Origin: an uncultured Prevotella sp.
GTDB taxonomy: Bacteria; Bacteroidota; Bacteroidia; Bacteroidales; Bacteroidaceae
Direction of reading: 5' to 3'
Assembly (NCBI GenBank): GCA_900769055.1
Contig: CAAGFF010000238.1
Coordinates: 1-6,316, forward strand
DNA: 6,316 nucleotides
In this document: positions 1 to 5,758 of the stretch, piece by piece
How positions within the stretch are numbered: position 1 is the first letter of the stretch
Layout of the letters: each line of letters begins with the position of its first letter
Made by a program: the position numbers and the translations under genes
Notes under the pieces: generated by a model
Databases searched by the model: none
What the model saw: only the letters and a program-made list of their open reading frames with translations
Told to the model about the DNA's origin: nothing

Positions 1-270
1 CACCCATCTTATTTTTGGAACAGCCAAATTTTTTATTAGATGTCGGTGACAGCAAAAATCGTCTGTCACCCATCTGTCACCATGATAACGCATTGATACT
101 AAACAATTTAAACATTAATGGTGACAGATGACAGTAAATTGTAAAATTGTTACGCGCGCGAAGGTAGAACGTATATGAATAAAATGGGTTAAAAAGTTTT
201 AAAAGGAGTGTTTGTTTAGTTGATAGATTGTCACCCTCTGCGTAATTAGTAATTGAATAGGGATTAATGT
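1..270. other. AT-rich non-coding region upstream of the barrel gene
   Basis: I see no convincing gene here. All plus-strand frames entering from the left edge close by position 131. The longest (from position 3 to the TGA at 129-131) runs through the repeats and has no recognisable protein character. The region holds the GGTGACAG cluster (separate entry), an 8-bp alternating CGCGCGCG run at 153-160 that stands out in AT-rich surroundings, and A/T runs at 190-204. I looked for a Bacteroidetes promoter (TTTG, about 19 bp, TAnnTTTG) for the downstream gene. I found only imperfect -7 boxes, such as TAAAATTG at 142-149 and TAGATTGT at 224-231, neither with a TTTG at the right distance. The promoter of the barrel gene is therefore unassigned. 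Confidence 0.7.
45..134. repeat. Cluster of direct and inverted GGTGACAG motifs
   Basis: GGTGACAG occurs at 45-52 and 120-127. Its reverse complement CTGTCACC occurs at 63-70 and 74-81. A one-mismatch copy, GATGACAG, is at 127-134. Copies 45-52 and 63-70 can form an 8-bp stem with a 10-nt loop. A longer perfect 13-bp inverted repeat pairs 71-83 (CATCTGTCACCAT) with 118-130 across 34 nt. TCTGTCACC is directly repeated at 62-70 and 73-81, an 11-bp period close to one helical turn. The window's first nine bases (CACCCATCT) equal 67-75, so another copy was probably cut by the left edge, and a one-mismatch copy lies at 228-235. The arrangement fits either a multi-site operator or a dispersed palindromic repeat. 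The sequence alone does not decide between them. Confidence 0.75.
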
Positions 271-3200
271 ATGAAAAATAATGTTATGATAGTTTTTGAT
301 AAGTTGAAAGCTCCGCGACAGTCTGCCAGCTTTTGTTTGGCAAGTACTATGGTGACGAAATCTGTAATGACGGTGTTGCTGTGCCTCATGGTTTGGGGAA
401 CGGATTACGCTTATGCCCAGAAGGACGGCAAGGAGCGTACGGTGGCGATATGGGGTCATATCAGGGACTCGTTTACCAAGAACGGCATTGAGAATGTCAA
501 GGTTACCATAATGAATGCTGACAGCACCGTCGTGGACACCATGCGCGTGTGGGGCGGCTCTACGCAGGGTGTCACCCTCGACACGTACTACAGGTTCGTA
601 GTGACGGCCAAACCGCAGAAGTTCATCATAAAGGCTGAGCATCCATACTATGAGGATACTTACGTGGACTTCGACATGAAATACATAAGGCGCAACAAAT
701 ACTTCGATGCACCGTGGCACTACATGCGGCGCAAGCAGAAGAGTGACGAGGTATACGCCATGGGTGAGGAGCTGGACGAGGTGGTGGTAACGGCTACAAA
801 GGTAAGGATAGCCTACCGTGGCGACACCCTTGTATATAACGCCGACGCCTTCAACGTGCCCAACGGCTCGATGCTCGACGGACTGCTGAAGCAGATGGAC
901 GGAGTGAAGCTGAACTCCAAGACGGGCGAGATAACCGTCAACGGACGCAAGGTGGACTACCTGACGCTCAACGGCAAGGACTTCTTCAAGGGCAAGAACA
1001 AGGTGATGCTCGAAAACCTTCCCTATTATACGGTGAAGGAGATTAAGGTATTCGACAAGCGCACGGACCTGAGCGAGCTGGCAGGACGTGACTTGGAGCA
1101 GAAGGACTACGTGATGGACGTGCAGCTGAAAAGGGAGTACAGCCTGGGATATCTGGGCCATGCCGAGGCGGCAGGAGGACTGTCTGTTGACAACGACAAC
1201 GGCAAGACAAAGGCCGACAGGTATCTTGGCAGGTTGTTCGGACTCGTCATGGGCGAAAAGACAAGGATTACGCTGTTGGGCAACATCAACAACATCAACC
1301 GTTCGGGTGGTGTAAGTTCCGACGGCGACTGGAACGACCGCATATCACAGGAAGGGGAATACACCTACCGCCATGCCGGACTGAACGTCAACTACAACGG
1401 CAAGGACAACACCATAAGCAACGAGCTGGGGGCAGAAGCACGCTGGAACGACTCGGAGATAATAGACAACTCCTCGGAAGAGAACTATCTGACCACCGGC
1501 AGCACATTCGCCAAGGCCGGCAGCGTGCAGAACGCCAAGTCAAAGAAAATCAACATATCGGACGTGTTCAAGATAAGGCGGCCACAGGACAAATTACCCA
1601 TCAACCTCACTACATCACTGGATTTCAACCGCAGTGTCTCCGACCACCGCAAGAGGGGCAGCGACTACACCTTCGCCTCAAATCCCTTCGGTGAAGGCAC
1701 CGCCGTGGCAGACTCCGTGAACAGCAGCCATGTGCGCCACCTCTTCGACAACAGCTCTACAGAGATGTATATCAACAACAACTTCAACGTGAAACTGCCG
1801 TGGGGCGACATCGTCAGCCTGACCCTGAACGGCTCCATGGCTGAAACGGGCAACGACAGATACAACCTTAACCAATACCGCTACCACAGGCAGGAGGAGA
1901 AGAACGAAACCCAGAACAGGTATGCCAATCTGTCTTCAAACAGCTTCTCGTACTATGCTTTCGCCGACTACACAATCAACTGGCTGAGCGGATGGTCATT
2001 GACAACAGGAGCGGCATCAGACTACAAATACCGCAATGAGACAACCGACTACTACATGCTTGAGCAGCTGGGTGACAGATACGCCGACATGGGCATTGAC
2101 AACTGGCACATCATGCTGCCCTCGACAACAGACTCCCTGCTCATGTGCCGTGATGCCTACAACAGCTACAGGTACATATCAGCCGTGCGTAAGAACAAGG
2201 TGTTTCTTTCACCGTCGTACACCAAGCAGGCCAAGGGCGAATACACCTACCTGTATGCATCGCTGAACATGAACTGGGAGAACCGCTCGCTGAGGTACCA
2301 CAGCATACAGTTTGACGGCAAGGAGCGGAACAGCCACCGATATATCTCAACCAAAGCATCGCTCTACCGCAGCTACGACAGCAACAACAAAACCATACAG
2401 GCTGTGCTGGAGATGAAGAAGAGCGCCCCCAACCTGCTTGACATGCTCAGCATAACCGACGACTCCAACCCGCTCTCTATCTATACCGGCAACCCAAACC
2501 TGAAGATGTCGACCGAATACAGCTGGTATTCCCGCTACTATATAAGGAAGCCTAAGAAGAAGGATTTCTTTGCCTATGCCAACCTCGATGCCAGACTGAG
2601 TGAGAATGCCATACGTCAGGGCTACACCTACGACACCAAAACGGGCGTGAGGACGTATTGCGCCCAAAACGTCAACGGCATCTGGAACGCAGGTATCGCG
2701 CTCGGCACGGGTTCAGCCATAGACAGTGCGAAGTGTCTAAGATACGACATTGCCGTAAACTACAGAATTTCGCATGATGCCGAATATGCTGGAATCAACA
2801 ACAGCTTCGGCAAGAATACCACAACGACACAATTCTGCTCTGTTCAACCCTCGTTGAAGTACCAGAGAGGCAAGCTCTCTCTTAACACGTCTGGAGTGGT
2901 GTCGTGGTCGAATAACCACAGGAAGAATGTGCTGTCGGCAGCGGCCGATGACATAAACATCTACAACTACCGCTTCAGCCTTAGCGGCACCTACGAGCTG
3001 CCGTGGCAACTGCAAGTGTCGTCAACGTTTGAGATGATGTTCAACCGAGGCTACGAGAGCGACTATCTCGACACCGACAGGATGATGTGGAACATGTCGC
3101 TCTCACGTCCCTTCATGAAGGGCAGGCTCCTGGCACGCATCGTAGCCAACGACATACTGGGGCAATATTCCAACCACAGCATAAGCCTCTCCTCGTCAGG

Positions 3201-3285
3201 CTACAGCGAGAGATGGACCAACGGACTGGGCAGGTATGTCATGCTGAGCCTTGCGTATAAGTTCAATAAGATGAAGAAGAAATAG
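271..3285 (+). CDS. Outer-membrane beta-barrel protein, TonB-dependent-receptor-like
   Basis: This 1004-residue protein is predicted to be an outer-membrane barrel of the Bacteroidetes TonB-receptor-like type; its substrate is unknown. A hydrophobic signal segment (about 31-43) ends at an AYA-Q site, giving a likely cleavage after Ala49. Residues about 56-135 look like a carboxypeptidase-regulatory-like (beta-sandwich) domain. DEVVVTA at 169-175 resembles the TonB-box/linker region, and a plug-like domain follows at about 180-285 (GDTLVYNADAF, the LNGKDFF segment). From about 290 to the end there are alternating polar and aromatic strands. A TGNPNLK motif at 739-745, common in this barrel family, is present, and the last strand is AYKF followed by the tail NKMKKK. 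The start at 271 puts 30 residues before the signal core; Met27 (349-351) gives a more usual signal peptide. There is no SusD-like neighbour, so it is not a standard glycan-utilisation pair. The 3' end overlaps the opposing lipoprotein gene by 23 bp. Confidence 0.9.
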   Translation: MKNNVMIVFDKLKAPRQSASFCLASTMVTKSVMTVLLCLMVWGTDYAYAQKDGKERTVAIWGHIRDSFTKNGIENVKVTIMNADSTVVDTMRVWGGSTQGVTLDTYYRFVVTAKPQKFIIKAEHPYYEDTYVDFDMKYIRRNKYFDAPWHYMRRKQKSDEVYAMGEELDEVVVTATKVRIAYRGDTLVYNADAFNVPNGSMLDGLLKQMDGVKLNSKTGEITVNGRKVDYLTLNGKDFFKGKNKVMLENLPYYTVKEIKVFDKRTDLSELAGRDLEQKDYVMDVQLKREYSLGYLGHAEAAGGLSVDNDNGKTKADRYLGRLFGLVMGEKTRITLLGNINNINRSGGVSSDGDWNDRISQEGEYTYRHAGLNVNYNGKDNTISNELGAEARWNDSEIIDNSSEENYLTTGSTFAKAGSVQNAKSKKINISDVFKIRRPQDKLPINLTTSLDFNRSVSDHRKRGSDYTFASNPFGEGTAVADSVNSSHVRHLFDNSSTEMYINNNFNVKLPWGDIVSLTLNGSMAETGNDRYNLNQYRYHRQEEKNETQNRYANLSSNSFSYYAFADYTINWLSGWSLTTGAASDYKYRNETTDYYMLEQLGDRYADMGIDNWHIMLPSTTDSLLMCRDAYNSYRYISAVRKNKVFLSPSYTKQAKGEYTYLYASLNMNWENRSLRYHSIQFDGKERNSHRYISTKASLYRSYDSNNKTIQAVLEMKKSAPNLLDMLSITDDSNPLSIYTGNPNLKMSTEYSWYSRYYIRKPKKKDFFAYANLDARLSENAIRQGYTYDTKTGVRTYCAQNVNGIWNAGIALGTGSAIDSAKCLRYDIAVNYRISHDAEYAGINNSFGKNTTTTQFCSVQPSLKYQRGKLSLNTSGVVSWSNNHRKNVLSAAADDINIYNYRFSLSGTYELPWQLQVSSTFEMMFNRGYESDYLDTDRMMWNMSLSRPFMKGRLLARIVANDILGQYSNHSISLSSSGYSERWTNGLGRYVMLSLAYKFNKMKKK

Positions 3286-3835
3286 CTTTTTCAATCCTTA
3301 TGCTTTTCCTGGCAGAATAGACGTAGATGTCGGTTTGTCCGTTGGAGTATTTGTCCTCATAGCCTTCCTCTACGAGGGCGAAGCCCAGTCCCTTGACCTG
3401 CTCGACAAGGTTGCTGAAGGCGGTATTGTTGAATACTGCTATCAGCACGTTGCCGTTCATGGCTATATAGCTGGATGTTCCCTTGACGAGAGGCTTTGGG
3501 GTGTCCTCGTAGATGTCCGTGCCGAGTTTCTTGGGCAGCCGGCAGTTCTTGTACATCATCATGTCGTAGTTGTCGAGACGGTAGATGCCGTACTTGCCCA
3601 CTACCTTATAGCCGTGCTTCTTGGCTATGGCTGTGGCGTTGCCGGGATTGTTGAGGAGTTCTATTGCCTCTGCCACGCTTACAACATCAGGATGTGCCTC
3701 TACATCGTAGACAGCGGGTTTCTGCACCGCTTGTGTGTCGGCAGCAACAGGCGCTGTTGGCTGGACGACAGTCTTTTGGGTGCCGCATCCTGCAAGCAGA
3801 AGGGCACCAAGGAGAAAGTATGATAGTCTTTTCAT
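3263..3835 (-). CDS. Small lipoprotein of unknown function
   Basis: The gene encodes 190 residues. The N-terminus is a clear lipoprotein signal: MKR, a hydrophobic stretch at 6-15, and the lipobox LLAGC with the lipidated Cys at 17. Residues 18-45 are rich in Thr, Ala, Val, Gln and Pro and look like a flexible linker. From about 46 the protein looks globular, with a predicted helix (VAEAIELLNN, 54-63), Tyr-rich strands (GKYGIYRLDNYDMMMY, 80-95) and a final alternating strand (TDIYVYSAR, 168-176). I do not recognise the family. It starts 6 bp after the stop of the CoA-transferase gene on the same strand, so the two are probably co-transcribed and perhaps translationally coupled. Its last eight codons and its stop lie inside the opposing barrel gene, so any terminator would lie within that gene's coding sequence. 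It is probably anchored in the periplasmic face of a membrane or exported to the surface; the residues after Cys17 (GTQK) give no strong acidic surface-export signal. Confidence 0.88.
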   Translation of the reverse strand: MKRLSYFLLGALLLAGCGTQKTVVQPTAPVAADTQAVQKPAVYDVEAHPDVVSVAEAIELLNNPGNATAIAKKHGYKVVGKYGIYRLDNYDMMMYKNCRLPKKLGTDIYEDTPKPLVKGTSSYIAMNGNVLIAVFNNTAFSNLVEQVKGLGFALVEEGYEDKYSNGQTDIYVYSARKSIRIEKAISSSSY

Positions 3836-3841
3836 GATAGC

Positions 3842-5353
3842 TTATTTCAAATATTCCGAAAAATCTGTCAACCTCATGTCTCCCTTGCGCAGGAAGGTGT
3901 CGTGGAAGGCCAGTGCGGCCAGCATGGACTGAGGCTCGTGTCCCATTGGGGCGATATGGTTGAGATAGTCGCGAAGCAATGGCTTGTAGTCGGGATGCGC
4001 GCAGTTCTCGATAATCTCGTGTGCCCTGCGTACCGGTCCCTTTCCTCTGAGGTCGGCGACACCCTGTTCAGTCACGATGATGTCTACGTCGTGCTCGGTA
4101 GAGTCCACGTGGCAGCACATGGGTACGATGGCGCTAATCTTGCCTCCCTTGGCAACGGAAGGTGTGGTGAAGATGGAGAGATATCCGTTGCGCTCGTAGT
4201 CGCATGAGCCGCCGATGCCGTTCATGAGAGCCGAGCCGCATACGTGGCTTGAGTTCTCGTTGCCGTAGATGTCGCATTCGAGAGCCGTGTTCAGGGCAAT
4301 CACTCCCAGTCGTCTGATAACCTCTGGTGAGTTTGCAATCTCGCTCTGCCTGATAGTGAGGTGCTTGGAGAAGTAGTCCATATTGTCGTACACCCTTTGC
4401 AGGCACTCGTTGGTGACAGTCATGGCGGTGGCTGACGCATCGATAATCTTTCCCTCAAGCATGTAGTCGACGGCAGCATCCTGAACCACCTCGCTATAGA
4501 CGTTGAAGCGGGGAATGAGCGGACTTGTTCCCAAGGCTTTCAGCACGGCGTTGCCCGTTGCTCCCACACCGCTCTGTATGGGAAGGAACGTAGAAGGTAT
4601 TCGTCCGTGCCTCATGTCGTTGGCGAGCAGCTCTGCCACGTTGAGTCCAATTTGCATGGTGTCATCGTCGGGCTCCTTGAATGCCCTGGCCTCCTCTGGG
4701 ATGCAGCTCTCAATGACACCGACAATCTTTCGTGGGTCTATGCTTACATAGTCTTTGCCCAGACGGTCGTATGGCGAGTGTATGTCCATGACCTCCCTGT
4801 TCTCCCAGCACTCGTGCGGCTCCCATGTGTCGTGCAGGAAGCGTGAGTTGGGATTGTGGAACTGGTTGTGCTCAATGATAATCTTCTTGGCCAGTCTGAC
4901 GATTGTAGACACGATGCCGCCTGCCGAAGTGAGAAAAGCCTTGCACTCGCTCTCTCCCTCCTCCATGCCGCTGACCTCGATTACGGCCCATTCCACCTCA
5001 CCGTAGAAACCGCGGCGCAGTCTCTCTGCCATGTGCCCGAGGTGCATGTCCTCATAGTCCACCTCTCCTAAATTGGTGTGCGTGCGGAAATCCTTGTTAG
5101 TAGAGAATGGTGCCCTGAACTTCAGAGCCTTCGCGGCGGCCATGTCGCCCTCTACGCTCTGGCACGATGATGCGCCAGTAAGGATTCCTACTTGGAAAGG
5201 TATTCCTGCATCGTGCAGTCGTATAGCCCTCTTCGACAGTTCCCTGAAGATAGCTTTCGGATTGCCGTTTGGGGTGAAGCCTGACAGAGCCATCATGTCT
5301 CCGTCGTTAATCATCTCCGCAGCCTCGGCGGCAGTAATTCTTCTGTAAGCCAT
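3842..5353 (-). CDS. Acetyl-CoA hydrolase/CoA-transferase family enzyme (succinate/acetate CoA-transferase-like)
   Basis: This is a 503-residue cytoplasmic enzyme of the family that includes succinyl-CoA:acetate CoA-transferases. These move CoA between acyl-CoA and a free acid through a glutamyl-CoA intermediate. Visible family features are the N-terminal segment MALSGFTPNGNPKA (21-34), the glycine-rich QSGVGATGNAVL (260-271), the SEVVQD motif with the probable catalytic Glu288 (287-292), and NGIGGSCDYERNG (378-390), which matches the oxyanion-hole/glycine loop region. The segment DIIVTEQGVADLRG (424-437) is typical of the C-terminal domain. The length is normal for the family. I chose the ATG at 5351-5353 (MAYRR). 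An in-frame ATG at 5419 adds 22 residues unlike the family and lies upstream of the -7-like promoter box at 5390-5397. In Bacteroidales such enzymes serve succinate, propionate and acetate formation, but the acyl specificity (including a hydrolase role) cannot be read from the sequence. Confidence 0.93.
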   Translation of the reverse strand: MAYRRITAAEAAEMINDGDMMALSGFTPNGNPKAIFRELSKRAIRLHDAGIPFQVGILTGASSCQSVEGDMAAAKALKFRAPFSTNKDFRTHTNLGEVDYEDMHLGHMAERLRRGFYGEVEWAVIEVSGMEEGESECKAFLTSAGGIVSTIVRLAKKIIIEHNQFHNPNSRFLHDTWEPHECWENREVMDIHSPYDRLGKDYVSIDPRKIVGVIESCIPEEARAFKEPDDDTMQIGLNVAELLANDMRHGRIPSTFLPIQSGVGATGNAVLKALGTSPLIPRFNVYSEVVQDAAVDYMLEGKIIDASATAMTVTNECLQRVYDNMDYFSKHLTIRQSEIANSPEVIRRLGVIALNTALECDIYGNENSSHVCGSALMNGIGGSCDYERNGYLSIFTTPSVAKGGKISAIVPMCCHVDSTEHDVDIIVTEQGVADLRGKGPVRRAHEIIENCAHPDYKPLLRDYLNHIAPMGHEPQSMLAALAFHDTFLRKGDMRLTDFSEYLK

Positions 5354-5389
5354 ATATCTTTGTATGTTTGTATTGCCATTAGACGGAGG

Positions 5390-5397
5390 CAAAGATA
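5390..5397 (-). promoter_or_regulatory. Bacteroidetes -7 box for the CoA-transferase/lipoprotein operon
   Basis: Read on the minus strand, this is TATCTTTG, an exact match to the Bacteroidetes sigma-ABfr -7 consensus TAnnTTTG. Transcription would start about 6 nt downstream, leaving a leader of roughly 30 nt before the ATG at 5353. The -33 element is poor: the nearest minus-strand TTTG (5410-5413) is only 12 bp away instead of about 19. The position supports the shorter start of the enzyme. Confidence 0.45.
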
Positions 5398-5460
5398 AGT
5401 AAAAAACTTCAAACACCATGTCTGTGGAAGTGTATTTTTATGAAATAAGTGTCTTTTTGT

Positions 5461-5491
5461 TTTGCATTTAGGCTAATTTGCCGTAACTTTG
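5461..5491 (+). promoter_or_regulatory. Bacteroidetes-type promoter for the TonB-dependent receptor gene
   Basis: A -33 TTTG (5461-5464) and an exact -7 TAACTTTG (5484-5491) are separated by 19 bp, the spacing known for the primary sigma factor of Bacteroidetes. Transcription would begin at about 5497-5499. This leaves a leader of about 255 nt before the ATG at 5755, unusually long, and the leader contains the hairpin repeat. No other plus-strand promoter as good lies nearer the gene. Confidence 0.65.
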
Positions 5492-5547
5492 TAGCCATAA
5501 ACATGTTATTGGCAAACAACTGAACATATACTCAGCTTTAGCAAGTA

Positions 5548-5670
5548 AGGGAAGTTAAAGAAGTTAAGGAAGTTAAAGAAGTTGAAGGACGTATGTTTGA
5601 ACCTTGAAAACTCCCTTGACAGAAACGAAAAACTATTGTCATTAACTTCTTTAACTTCTTTAATTTCCTT
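5548..5670 (+). repeat. 9-bp tandem repeats forming a long inverted repeat (hairpin)
   Basis: The left arm has four 9-bp units at 5551-5586: GAAGTTAAA, GAAGTTAAG, GAAGTTAAA and GAAGTTGAA. The right arm (5641-5667) has three units in inverted orientation: ATTAACTTC, TTTAACTTC and TTTAATTTC. In RNA, 5548-5576 pairs with 5642-5670 over 29 bp, the only non-Watson-Crick pairs being three G-U wobbles. The loop is 65 nt and holds a second 5-bp stem, TGACA (5617-5621) with TGTCA (5637-5641), which abuts the main stem. Because the units are tandem, the arms can also pair in registers shifted by 9 nt. The hairpin lies between the predicted promoter and the receptor start. It could be a mobile-element-like dispersed repeat or a regulatory leader structure. 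Confidence 0.85.
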
Positions 5671-5719
5671 CGCTCGGCTTTGCCGCTCTCCTTAGAGGGA
5701 ACTTCTGGGAGTTGAGCAC

Positions 5720-5758
5720 ATGCGAAACTTGAATAACATAAATAGCAAAAGAAAATGA
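5720..5758 (+). other. Possible 12-codon upstream ORF coupled to the receptor start
   Basis: ATG at 5720 opens a frame encoding MRNLNNINSKRK and stops at TGA 5756-5758, overlapping the receptor's ATG as ATGA. A GGGAG (5707-5711) lies 8 nt upstream, which is closer to a Shine-Dalgarno site than anything before the receptor's own A-rich start. The ATGA overlap could allow translational coupling. The frame is very short and its composition just reflects the A-rich leader, so chance is a strong alternative. Confidence 0.25.

Larger units (their letters stand above)
5354..5754. other. Divergent intergenic region with promoters and receptor leader
   Basis: This 401-bp gap lies between the minus-strand CoA-transferase and the plus-strand receptor gene. 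From left to right it holds the minus-strand -7 box (5390-5397), the plus-strand promoter (5461-5491), the tandem-repeat hairpin (5548-5670), a small stem CGGC-TTT-GCCG at 5675-5685, and a 12-codon open frame ending in an ATGA overlap with the receptor start. I see no gene of ordinary size and no recognisable riboswitch class, including no cobalamin-type conserved core. Confidence 0.8.

Noticed and set aside
3..131. Open frame entering from the left edge
   Set aside because: It runs through the repeat cluster, is AT-driven and has no recognisable protein features.
199..1161. A 320-codon minus-strand open frame opposite the start of the barrel gene
   Set aside because: It lies antisense to a clear signal peptide and plug domain, its protein is rich in His, Val and Leu without domain character, and it follows from the codon bias of the real gene.
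3273..3292. Possible terminator stem GAAGAAG/CTTTTTC at the end of the barrel gene
   Set aside because: The stem is short, AT-rich and includes a G-U pair, and no clean T-tract follows it; too weak to call.
3335..3823. A 162-codon plus-strand open frame opposite the lipoprotein gene
   Set aside because: The minus-strand frame has a textbook lipobox and fits the operon; the plus-strand frame is a low-complexity shadow.
5354..5419. A 22-residue N-terminal extension of the CoA-transferase
   Set aside because: It does not resemble the family's N-terminus and it would start upstream of the only good -7 box.
5503..5523. A six-codon frame (MLLANN) just after the predicted receptor transcription start
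   Set aside because: Too short, with no ribosome-binding signal; expected by chance.
5551..5604. The tandem repeats read as a coding frame (repeated Glu-Val-Lys)
   Set aside because: A TAG at 5539-5541 closes the frame upstream, there is no start codon before the repeats, and the frame stops soon after.
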